A DNA stretch of 64,000 nt from Symbiodinium natans (GCA_905221605.1 CAJNDS010000913.1:766836-830835); one strand, 5' to 3'; shown: positions 9,390-17,079, numbered from the stretch's first letter. The notes: generated by a model from the letters alone, not told the origin. Made by a program: numbers and translations.

Positions 9390-9531
9390 TGTTGATGGAA
9401 CCAGAGACTCCAAAACCCCAAAACCCCTTAATTAAGTAATACCCTTAAATTGTAGTGGGAACCCAAATAAGCCCTAATATGAGTTAAGGTATATTCCTTA
9501 CTTAAGGGGCTTTGGAGTCTCCGGGGAACCA
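9390..9531. repeat. Fold-back element, family D-like
   Basis: GGAACCAGAGACTCCAAAAC at the left is the inverse of GGCTTTGGAGTCTCCGGGGA near the right end; the second arm pair is CCCCTTAATTAAGTAA with TTACTTAAGGGG. It contains no ORF and lies just before the telomeric array that abuts the viral unit. Confidence 0.55.
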
Positions 9532-9639
9532 ATGGTGGCACAGGTACTACCACAACTTTGCCACTGGCGAGCGCATGCGGCAAAGTCCACGGCGAGTGCC
9601 AAACTCTGCAGCTTGGCTTGGGCGCGGAATTCGGAGACT

Positions 9640-9815
9640 GAACCCTAAACCCTAAACCCTTAAACCCTAAACCCTAAACCCTAAACCCCAAACCCTAAAC
9701 CCTAAACCCTAAACCCTAAACCCTAAACCCTAAAACCCTAAAACCCTAAAACCCTAAAACCCTAAACCCTAAACCCTAAACCCTAAACCCTAAACCCTAA
9801 ACCCTAAACCCTAAA
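9640..9815 (+). repeat. Telomere-type array fused to the viral unit
   Basis: About 25 CCCTAAA units with some CCCTAAAA variants. Its last unit joins directly, with no filler, to the truncated spliced leader at 9816. On the bottom strand this reads as TTTAGGG repeats added to a 3' end ending in CCAAAATGG, which is what telomerase extension of a cDNA 3' end would produce. Confidence 0.95.
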
Positions 9816-9830
9816 CCATTTTGGCTCAAG
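9816..9830 (+). other. Relict dinoflagellate spliced leader (5'-truncated)
   Basis: CCATTTTGGCTCAAG is identical to the last 15 of the 22 nucleotides in the conserved dinoflagellate spliced leader, which is trans-spliced onto the 5' ends of nuclear mRNAs. The first seven leader nucleotides are missing and telomeric repeats take their place. A leader in genomic DNA next to a gene is the known mark of an mRNA copied back into the genome, so the viral RNA, or a transcript of it, was probably trans-spliced before integration. Confidence 0.85.
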
Positions 9831-9936
9831 GTGCTCCACAAACCTTGAGGCAATAGCGCACGCAGTTTTTGTATCTGCAAACAACCATTTCGCAACTCGC
9901 GACCAGTGCAGATACGGAGCCCTTGAGCCAAAATGG
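9816..9936 (+). promoter_or_regulatory. Long 5' hairpin of the viral unit
   Basis: CCATTTTGGCTCAAGG (9816-9831) pairs perfectly with CCTTGAGCCAAAATGG (9921-9936); GCTCC (9833-9837) extends it with GGAGC (9916-9920) across one bulged T. Immediately stacked inside is a second perfect stem, GTATCTGCA (9871-9879) with TGCAGATAC (9907-9915). The ATG at 9933 lies inside the outer stem. An alternative smaller hairpin, GGCTCAAGG (9823-9831) with CCTTGAGGC (9843-9851), would free the start codon, so two exclusive folds are possible. Confidence 0.8.
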
Positions 9937-9943
9937 AGACGGT
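9922..9943 (-). other. Antisense spliced leader, near full length
   Basis: On the minus strand this segment matches the 22-nt dinoflagellate spliced leader at 20 positions; the two mismatches fall at 9937 and 9938. It therefore includes most of the seven leader nucleotides missing from the sense copy at 9816. It overlaps the ORF1 start codon. It could be a snap-back copy of the leader made during RNA or cDNA synthesis, or a viral sequence that pairs with the host leader. Confidence 0.75.
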
Positions 9944-10728
9944 ACAGGCTCTTCATCGGATTATGGACATGGCATGCAAGCCGGCGCTGGTGACAGCGCA
10001 CCTACTCAGCATCAAGAACGACCTCAAGCTCCACAGGACAGTGGAGAGGTCGGGGCTGGACGACAAGGAGATCGAGATGACTCTCATCGACATGAACATC
10101 CCCCTGATTTTTGGCGTGAGCCAATGTATAATGGATCGGGACGAGCTTGTGGACTATCTGGAGACCTACGCCACGAAAGAGGAGTTCAGCGAAACGACCT
10201 TGGAAGCGTACCGGATGGGACAGTTCAAGCAGGGGATACCGGGGAGACATCGAGCTGCGGCCGTTTTGCTATACTCTGGCAATTTTTGGTCGACGCTGTA
10301 CAGCTCACGCGATCGGTTCATGCACCCACAATTGACTTCCACGCAAGGGTGGGAGAAGATTGGCAACCTTCTGGAGGACACCTGGCCGATGGTGCTAGCC
10401 CTCATGAAGACTGTGCCATCTTCGAAGAACCCTATGGGCGGCAGAGTCCTCTTCGGACTGACTGCCAGAGCGTGGGAGGAGCTGAAGGACCTTGGGCGGA
10501 TGGCCAAGGTCGGATGCTCGGATTCATCGGAAGAGTCGGGCGAAACACCGTCGTGGCACAGCTCGTACGGGACAGTGTCCATACAGGCGCATCCTTTCTA
10601 TTATCTATGGAGCACGCTGCGATGCCGAAGTGTTGAAGCAGCTCGAGTTCTGGAAGGACTCTTTCCGAGTGAAGACGACGCCGGAGGTGAGGATGGCAGC
10701 GACAGTCGAGTTCGAGGCAGTGGACTAA
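9933..10728 (+). CDS. Viral ORF1, unknown protein, reading frame broken
   Basis: The ATG at 9933 lies in AAAATGG context inside the antisense leader. The protein starts METVQALHRIMDMACKPALV and is mostly charged, helix-prone sequence without recognised domains. The starting frame is technically open to 10958, but its character changes after about 10500: another frame (to 10636) and then a third (ending at a TAA, 10726-10728, with VEFEAVD) become more protein-like. This suggests two small indels in a decayed ORF, or sequencing errors; I have not joined the pieces. By position it could be a replicase accessory protein, as in tombus-like viruses, but nothing in it proves this. Plus-strand translation through the 5' hairpin would need an alternative fold or initiation route. 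Confidence 0.55.
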
Positions 10729-10762
10729 ACAGAGTCGTGCAACCACGGGCGGAAGAAGTATT

Positions 10763-10910
10763 GCACTCCTTCTTCACACTGCGTGGTTTGCTGAGGCAAG
10801 TTTTGACGTCTCACTCTTTTTCCTCGAAATCGCAGCTTTCAAATCCACCGGCTTCATTCATTTCTGTTACATTAGTGCTGCCTTATTATCGATTGGTTCG
10901 TATTTCAGCA
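10763..10910 (+). other. Predicted membrane segment upstream of the RdRp ATG
   Basis: The RdRp frame has no stop from 10691 to its ATG at 10931. The translated stretch is strongly hydrophobic, with pieces such as IALLLHTAWF, SLFFLEIAAF and CYISAALLSIGSYF, enough for two membrane passes. Replicases of positive-strand RNA viruses are usually membrane-anchored, so the real protein may start before 10931, by frameshift from ORF1 (which ends at 10728 in another frame, overlapping by about 38 nt) or at a non-AUG codon. Confidence 0.5.
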
Positions 10911-10930
10911 CAGGCATTCCACAGCCTAGC

Positions 10931-13201
10931 ATGCTTTTCCAAGTCCTCAGACGCCTGATCTGGGATATTGGGTCATTTACATCACATGTGCTCACCCAGT
11001 GGGACATTGCATTTCGCCTGTCGAGACGATCGCAGGTTGGAGAATTGATGGCAGTCCGTGAAGGCGGAATTTGCCATTACTGTCTTCCGACAGGATTTCC
11101 AACCGCTCCGTACTGTGAGGACGATCGCTATGTACAGGCGCGAGTTTTTGCTCACCGGTGCACTGGATGCACCCTCCGCCATTTTGTCGCGGGAGATAGG
11201 CCGATGTACACGGTTGAGAGGTACCACCACAGACTTCTACATCGCGCACAACACGTGGTGTGTTCTGATCGCGAGAAGTCCAAAGGGATGTTAGCTAACA
11301 TCAACCTCACACACTCAGCCATAGTCGAAGAGCCGTCTCTAGACAAGCAGTACAGCTACCAGACGTACTTGGCACATGCTGTACGGGCGGAGCTTTTGAC
11401 CCTGGGGGGGGACATTCAGTTCCTCCCCAATCGCCATTTTGGCACCCAGACCGGTGTTCGTGTCACCGGACCGCAAAGTGGGCCCAGTGCTGATGCGTCA
11501 GCACCGTCTGCGACTGTTCCAACGGCAGACGAACAAAGACCATCTGGGAGCTCCAACCTAGCTGGTGCGTCTAGGTTCATTGAACCAGGGACCCCACTAA
11601 TCCCTTACACGACTGCTGATGCTGGAAAGCCCATGGAGGGAGTCCAGATCATCACAGATTGGGAAAAGGTAGACCTACGCAAAGACATGGGTCGTAAGAT
11701 GGAGGCACTCGCTGTCCTCGAGCATGAGGCAAAATCCTGCATCGTTGACGACGACGTTTTGGAACAGCTGCAAGTGACAGCCAAAGCGAGGATCGCCATG
11801 CCAGGTGTCACAGACAAAGACATCACGGCAATTCATGTCGCATGCAACTCCCACTCGAATGCTATCGCCGGAATAGGGAACCGGCATTATGCAGAGAAAT
11901 TTGCCGAGGTAGAATACGACGGTATTGTGTTCAGGAACCAAATAGGCAATCCATGGGAGTTAATCCGCAGAGCTGTCCATGCGGTAGTCGACAAAGTTCT
12001 CCCTGCTATCCTCGAGATTGATGAAGAGACCATTCGGAGGCAGGACACAGAACTAATGGAGATACCGCAAAGCGAGATCGTCTCGGAGTTGCATGGGAAA
12101 TCCCTATTCCCCATGCACAAGTCGGTTGACGAAATCGCTCCAAGCAGCTTCACGGAGCAAATGAAGAAAGACAACTTCGAGGCAACCTCTGGCACCGAAT
12201 TGACGAAGCTCCCGCCTACCAAGGCGTTTGTGAAGCCTAATGAAGCTTTAGGGAAGATCAAGCCTAGACTGATCCAACACACAGGCCCACAAGGCACCGC
12301 TGCCTCGGCCTTGATGAATAAGACAGTCGAGCAGATGATCTTCCGGTTACCTTATTTTGTCCAGCGCAGTATCAAGGGCACCGACAACACTGGTGTCTGC
12401 GAGCGTGTCCGACTCTTTTACAACGAGTATAAATCGGGCGGCTTTGCATCGACGGATTTCGGGAGTTTCGACTCTTCGATCACTGACAAGTGCACCGTCG
12501 ACAGAAGCAAGCCAGGACTTAGAAGGATAATCGAGGAAGCTATCATGAAGGCTATTACAAACAAATTTCCAGAGGCTTTCGACTTCAAGAATGTTTCGAA
12601 AACAAGGTGGAAAAAGAAGGACAAGATTTTGTTCGACACCTTAACACTGTTCACAGAGGTCCTCATTAGGTACTCTGGAGACGGGTTGACATCTGTTGGC
12701 AATTACGCCATCAACTGGTTCGTCGACCGTTCCATTGACTTTGTGCTTGAGAGGATTTTCACTATGTGGGATATGCGTGTCTACACCTTGAAAGAGATCA
12801 TTCAATTCCTGACAAACATGATAGATGACCCTGAGTTCATCAACCAAGTCCTCGAAGGAGTCAAAAAGAAAGCGACACGCCTCGCGGAGACCATCATACG
12901 CGTTTCGAAAGGTCTTCATGTCACGAAGGAAGATTCAGAGTTCCTGAACGGGGAGGGGGACGACAGACTCAAAGGATTTCGTTGGGCCTTCATCCAGAAA
13001 TTTGAGACGAAGGACAAGAAAGGAAAAGACGCCCGACAGGTCCTTGGAGTGATGACGGCAGTTATGTACACTGCCGCCGGCATGAGTTTGGAACCTCAGG
13101 ACCGCACAGGCCGGGTTAGTGCTGAGAAACTTATTGACAAGTCACAGCGCATCGAATTCATCAGCCGATATTCGTCCCACTCAATGACGGAAAAGCGATG
13201 A
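10931..13201 (+). CDS. RdRp: RNA-dependent RNA polymerase (endogenous viral)
   Basis: A 756-residue intact frame. Residues 48-80 hold a zinc-ribbon-like pattern, C48-x2-C51 and C77-x2-C80, with C62 and H84 as other possible ligands. Polymerase motifs follow in canonical order: motif F K444-P-R-L-I-Q449; motif A D509-F-G-S-F-D514, supplying the first catalytic aspartate; motif B S582-G-D-G-L-T-S-V-G-N591; motif C G676-D-D678, the catalytic pair. S-G-D-x-x-T-S-x-G-N with G-D-D is typical of tombus-like polymerases in Kitrinoviricota; related RdRps occur in viruses of dinoflagellates. All key residues are kept, so decay is slight or the insertion is recent. It ends at TGA 13199-13201, before the expected thumb, which continues in the next frame. 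Residues about 180-225 are a Pro/Ser/Ala-rich linker between the zinc region and the polymerase. Confidence 0.93.
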   Translation: MLFQVLRRLIWDIGSFTSHVLTQWDIAFRLSRRSQVGELMAVREGGICHYCLPTGFPTAPYCEDDRYVQARVFAHRCTGCTLRHFVAGDRPMYTVERYHHRLLHRAQHVVCSDREKSKGMLANINLTHSAIVEEPSLDKQYSYQTYLAHAVRAELLTLGGDIQFLPNRHFGTQTGVRVTGPQSGPSADASAPSATVPTADEQRPSGSSNLAGASRFIEPGTPLIPYTTADAGKPMEGVQIITDWEKVDLRKDMGRKMEALAVLEHEAKSCIVDDDVLEQLQVTAKARIAMPGVTDKDITAIHVACNSHSNAIAGIGNRHYAEKFAEVEYDGIVFRNQIGNPWELIRRAVHAVVDKVLPAILEIDEETIRRQDTELMEIPQSEIVSELHGKSLFPMHKSVDEIAPSSFTEQMKKDNFEATSGTELTKLPPTKAFVKPNEALGKIKPRLIQHTGPQGTAASALMNKTVEQMIFRLPYFVQRSIKGTDNTGVCERVRLFYNEYKSGGFASTDFGSFDSSITDKCTVDRSKPGLRRIIEEAIMKAITNKFPEAFDFKNVSKTRWKKKDKILFDTLTLFTEVLIRYSGDGLTSVGNYAINWFVDRSIDFVLERIFTMWDMRVYTLKEIIQFLTNMIDDPEFINQVLEGVKKKATRLAETIIRVSKGLHVTKEDSEFLNGEGDDRLKGFRWAFIQKFETKDKKGKDARQVLGVMTAVMYTAAGMSLEPQDRTGRVSAEKLIDKSQRIEFISRYSSHSMTEKR

Positions 13202-13686
13202 GGAGTTTTCCAAAGCTCCGAAAAACATTCGCGGCCGCCACCATCACCTTCAACGTAAACGACCCATTCTTAACCGCAGCAGCGACGAAAATGCTCTCCA
13301 TCATGATGATGTGTGAGCAATGCCCGTTGCAGTTCCCATTCTACTCGCTGATTTACCGGTACTACAGATACAGAATCACCGACGAGACGATTATAACCGG
13401 TAAACGCAAGTATGAGTGGTGGGAGCTCAAGCTGATGCACCTCATCACCGACAACGGGTTGCAGAACAGCATGTCAGCAATCTACGCCCACCTCATGAAC
13501 CGGGCTTACGGGTATGTATCCCCAGAAATTGCTGATGAAATGCTTGATGCAGTCGCAGCTGAGACGCGATTGGCCAAGAGTGACTTGGTCTGCCTGATAG
13601 ACGCTCTAAATGGAGCAAAAGGGGACGATCTAGGATCCGTCCAAGACCTGGTGCAGAGGTACGTGGCAATTTTGCCACCGGTCTGA
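13198..13686 (+). CDS. RdRp thumb-like ORF in the -1 frame
   Basis: The ATG at 13198 overlaps the RdRp stop as ATGA. The 162-residue product starts MRSFPKLRKTFAAATITFNV and contains CEQCPLQFPFYSLIYRYYRY, which reads like the helical thumb that should follow motif E of the polymerase. The usual order of motifs C, D, E and thumb is therefore kept but split across frames. Three readings fit: a 1-nt indel after integration, programmed -1 frameshifting near GGAAAAG (13190-13196), or coupled termination-reinitiation at ATGA. The late residues (SDLVCLIDALNGAKGDDLGS) have no catalytic motif; the GDD there is in a different context and is not motif C. Confidence 0.7.
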   Translation: MRSFPKLRKTFAAATITFNVNDPFLTAAATKMLSIMMMCEQCPLQFPFYSLIYRYYRYRITDETIITGKRKYEWWELKLMHLITDNGLQNSMSAIYAHLMNRAYGYVSPEIADEMLDAVAAETRLAKSDLVCLIDALNGAKGDDLGSVQDLVQRYVAILPPV

Positions 13687-13729
13687 TTTCAGACCCTGCA
13701 CACATGAGGCAAAGGACGGGGAGATTGTA

Positions 13730-14200
13730 GTCAAGGTGATGCCAACACCTTGACGGAGGGTCCAGAGCATGGTACCGAGCCCCATGCTTTCCGCCTGTGA
13801 CCAACTAACAGTGTAGTACCGCAGCCTGCGTGCGGGAATTCCAGAACCGCGCTATACTGGAACTGGGCTGACCTTCTGATGAGCGACGGCCCCGGTTTGC
13901 CACCGGATAGCGCGCGAAAGCCCACCTGTCCGAAGGGATGCGGATCCCGAGGCAGAATCAGGACGGGTGCGGGGGGTGGAGTCATGGTGGTAGGCCCAGC
14001 AAGGGCTGAGTCCACTGGCAGGTAAAGCCAGGCTCCTAACGCAGAGACAGGCGAGATTACGCCCAGCGGTGGTATGGCACCCACCGTTGACCTCCCGGAA
14101 ATGAGCTGCGCCACTCTAGCCTGCCCCTCCACGTCCGACGTGTATGCTGAGGGGTGGCGGAGGATTCACAAGCATTCTGCCCGATAATGCCCCTTGTCTC
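13730..14200 (+). ncRNA. Structured 3' non-coding region of the viral unit
   Basis: After the thumb-like ORF, short perfect inverted repeats follow one another: GTCAAGGTG (13730-13738) with CACCTTGAC (13746-13754); AGCATGG (13766-13772) with CCATGCT (13782-13788); TTCCAG with CTGGAA around 13839-13862; CACCTGTCC (13923-13931) with GGACGGGTG (13961-13969), which encloses GGGAT/ATCCC; CGGTGG with CCACCG near 14070; and a hairpin at about 14168-14200 (ACAAGCATT / AATGCCCCTTGT). This density fits a viral 3' untranslated region. CACCTTGA (13746-13753) is also complementary to TCAAGGTG in the 5' leader (9826-9833), a possible end-to-end contact. Confidence 0.6.
13864..13924 (+). ncRNA. Hammerhead-ribozyme-like core, incomplete
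   Basis: CTGATGA (13876-13882) and GAAA (13916-13919) are spaced as in a hammerhead core. TGGGCT (13864-13869) pairs with AGCCCA (13919-13924) like stem III; GCG (13883-13885) pairs with CGC (13913-13915) and CCGGT (13892-13896) with ACCGG (13902-13906) as stem II. But only six nucleotides stand where stem I should be, and the cleavage-site nucleotide would be G, which hammerheads do not accept. CGCGCTAT (13848-13855) with ATAGCGCG (13907-13914) is a competing 8-bp helix. It is either a degenerate ribozyme or a look-alike three-way structure. Confidence 0.3.
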
Positions 14201-14928
14201 TGTGACATGGCCATCCCCTGGCCGCGCGAATGGAAGTGTCGTTGAGACAGCTGCCCCTCGAAATAGAACTTAGCTGTGGATCGATGTGGTGGTGGTTGCT
14301 GCAGTCGGGTTTGCTATCGTTGGGATCAATGTGGTTTTTGGGTTGCTGCGGTCGGTGGGGGAGCAGATGTCAGATGCAGAGTAGGAGAACAATGGGCAAG
14401 CTACAAAGCAGGCTAGCCCTGAGGATGCTGGGGGTGAACCGGAATGGCCACCCCGTGGTGAGCAGTTGAAGGACAACTCTATGCGTTTGACTGTTTCCAA
14501 CTGTTTTCTTTGAGCTGTGTGTTCCAAGTGGCAACTGCTCCAAACCTTGTTTGCTGTGTGTGGTGCAGGGCTTGAAAGGCCACTGTACAAGAGCTTGCGT
14601 CAAAGCCTGGCCGTTAGTCTAGCACTTTGCACACTCGTGAGAACAAGCTGCTGGGCTGCATGGAGCGATGGTGGATTGGTGTGCGTACTGGTTTATCTAG
14701 TCTGGGTTGACATCTCATGCAGCTTCAGTAGCGACTTGAAGCCTCTCCTGAGTCTGGCAGCAGGTCGTCGTGTGTTTTATTGTTGGTGTGGGTGCTGTTG
14801 TCCCAGCTGTGGACTCGGGAGTTCCAGTAGTCTTGATTTTGGTGTAACCGAAGGTGAACGCGTATGCAGTATATCCAGACATTCCCCTGCAGAGTGTCCG
14901 ACAGGTCAGCTAAGCGGGTGGCAAAAAA

Positions 14929-14988
14929 AACCCTAAACCCTAAACCCTAAACCCTAAACCCTAAACCCTAGGCCCTATAAACCCTAAT
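14929..14988 (+). repeat. A8 run and telomere-type array, 3' border of the viral unit
   Basis: GGTGGC is followed by eight A residues and then directly by CCCTAAA units. The A run could be a residual poly(A) tail or just the first array unit. The 14230-14925 stretch before it has no recognised gene. Confidence 0.8.
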
Positions 14989-15008
14989 CACGAAACCTGG
15001 CCCCCCAG

Positions 15009-15066
15009 GACGATGCTGGTGCTGAGGAAACCGAGGCCACAGCGCAGGCAGAGCGGCCTCGGAGGG
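15009..15066 (+). CDS. Exon-like island, acidic peptide (partial)
   Basis: After CCCCCCAG the frame reads DDAGAEETEATAQAERPRR up to a GT donor at 15067. It sits between a CCCTAAA array (14929-14988) and a TTTAGGG array (15112-15206). A low-complexity acidic segment; family not recognised. If it and the islands at 8 kb belong to one host gene, the viral unit lies in an intron in sense orientation. Confidence 0.35.
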
Positions 15067-15080
15067 GTTTCTCCGAGTAC

Positions 15081-15258
15081 TTGGGAGGTTCATGGTACTT
15101 AGTAACCAATGAGGGTTTAGGGTTTAGGGTTTAGGGTTTAGGGTTTAGGGCTTAGGGCTTAGGGTTTAGGGTTTAGGGTTTAAGGGTTTAAGGGTTTAAG
15201 GGTACTTGTAATTTTTTTTTTGCCATATTAGGGCACCTAAGGGGCATGAACCTCCGAG
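15081..15258. repeat. MITE, family A, split by a telomeric array
   Basis: The left arm TTGGGAGGTTCATGGTACTT is followed by AGTAACCAATGA and then, at 15112-15206, TTTAGGG units (with GGGCTTA and TTTAAGGG variants). The MITE core then resumes with GCCATATTAGGGCACCTAAG and ends with GGCATGAACCTCCG. The array has therefore invaded, or been expanded inside, the element. Confidence 0.65.
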
Positions 15259-16362
15259 TGTTCCTTACTTTCGGTGGGCGCCACCCACACGGTCATATGG
15301 GGATGTCCAAAGATAGGGCTTGCGGGAGGTCCGGCCACTTTGCCACACCCTGGTGGTTTTTTCTAAGTTCCCGGCTTCTCGGTTCAAGGGCTGCTGACCG
15401 GAAGTAGTTGTTGCGGATCGGCTCACGGCTCCCAGGCTCCTAGCAGGTTTGAGGGGTTCAGGGGCTTTGGCGCAAAAAGGGTTTAGGGGATTGGGGGGCG
15501 ATTGGGGGGAGGGGGTAGGGTGCCCACGCACATAACTCGGAGAGACACCACCCCGACTGCGACTCTTAAGTTTCTTTCCACTGACGAACCTTCGCCCAAG
15601 CCAAACCAAGCTTCTGTCTCGTTCCCGCTATGGGCTCCTCGTGGCCCTCAGTCCCCAACCACAGACCACCATCCCTCAAGAACCTCTCCCCATGTCTCTG
15701 CAATCCCCAGCACCAGTTTTGGGAAGCTGTCCGACCTCGTGACCATCCGCAGTCATACATGTACTAGTACCACATACCTCAACCCCTCAAGCCCTTCCTA
15801 AGTGATTCAAGAAAAGTGAAGCCACATTGTCAGGAAGTCACGCAAGCTCTTGCGATTTCCCAGCAGGATGCAGGCCTTCCTTTGAGGGGAGAGCAGCGCG
15901 AAGCAGCACATTTTTGGACAGATGATAAGCGAAGCTCTTCTGCCAGGTGACATGATGAGGCCCGAAGGTCCTGCACTTAAACCGTTGCGACCACTTGCGA
16001 TGTTGGGACGTGTCCCCTTGTGGGCACCCTTCATGTCCATCCGGCTTTATGCATTTTCATTTGCTATCTACAAGCGCCCCTTGCATCCTCAGAAGATTTG
16101 GTGTCAAAGTGCTCACTCAGATCCGGCATCAAGCAAGACCTTCCATGGCACGGCCAGGAACTTACTGCAGCTGCTCCCCGTTTCTGCAAGAGGCAGCGAA
16201 AAAGTGCGTGTAGAAAAGGAAGGTGAACAGGAAGTCGAGGCTGTCAACGCAACTGCCGGTGAGACCCAGCTGCTTGCGAGTTCATGTTTCAGGCGACTTC
16301 GCTGAAGAACACAGGGCCTTTGCCGCTGTCGGGCTTCGACTCACTCAAGTCGGCAACCAAGA

Positions 16363-16690
<328 letters not shown>

Positions 16691-16971
16691 TCATTACAGT
16701 CCGTACCTCAAAAGCAAGTATTTGGATCTTCTGGCTAACTTTTTCGGGGGTGTCCAAGTGTTCGTGTTCGGCATTTCCTCGACGGAACTGCGGAAGCCTG
16801 TCGGTGCGCAGCACGTACTTCCTGAGCTGTATGCAAGGCACTGGTTGCAATGCGAGGGCTTTTGAGCCTTCCTCTTCGAGAGAGACACTCTGCTCCAAGG
16901 TCAGATGTCCCGGCAGCGGTCCGTGCAGCGGAAGATCCGGCCTCGCACTTGAATCGCTTGAATGCCAGCTT

Positions 16972-17079
16972 CTTGGAGGTTCATGGTACTTATTAAACTA
17001 CGATAACTGTACTTCAAACTGTACGTACAAGTACAGTTGGAATTTATTCTTGGTTAATAAGTACCAAAGAACCTCCAAG
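16972..17079. repeat. MITE, family A (intact termini)
   Basis: CTTGGAGGTTCATGGTACTT and its inverse TAATAAGTACCAAAGAACCT followed by CCAAG. The core differs from the other copies (ACTGTACGTACAAGTACAGT palindrome), so this may be a subfamily. Confidence 0.7.

Larger units (their letters stand above)
9816..14930 (+). mobile_element. Endogenous positive-strand RNA virus-like element
   Basis: A roughly 5.1-kb unit bounded on both sides by CCCTAAA arrays. In order: truncated spliced leader, long 5' hairpin, ORF1 (from 9933), RdRp ORF (10931-13201, open back to 10691), thumb-like ORF (13198-13686), structured non-coding region (13730-14200), an unassigned stretch and an A8 run at about 14923-14930. 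The RNA virus-like part, to about 14.2 kb, is some 4.4 kb, similar to the genome size known for the dinoflagellate virus HcRNAV, but no capsid-like ORF was recognised at the 3' side where that virus has one. The motif B pattern S-G-D-x-x-T-S-x-G-N points more to tombusvirus-like polymerases. No integrase, reverse transcriptase or terminal repeats of a retroelement are present. Confidence 0.8.

Noticed and set aside
9869-10636. 255-codon overlapping frame at the viral 5' end
   Set aside because: For most of its length it is low-complexity and shadows ORF1; only its last part may belong to the broken ORF1.
10166-10746. Minus-strand open frames opposite viral ORF1
   Set aside because: They are antisense shadows of a GC-rich ORF; no motif or supporting start context.
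9816-14930. Retrotransposon or LINE interpretation of the viral unit
   Set aside because: Motif B with S-G-D-x-x-T-S-x-G-N and motif C GDD are RdRp features; no YxDD reverse transcriptase motif, endonuclease or LTR is present.
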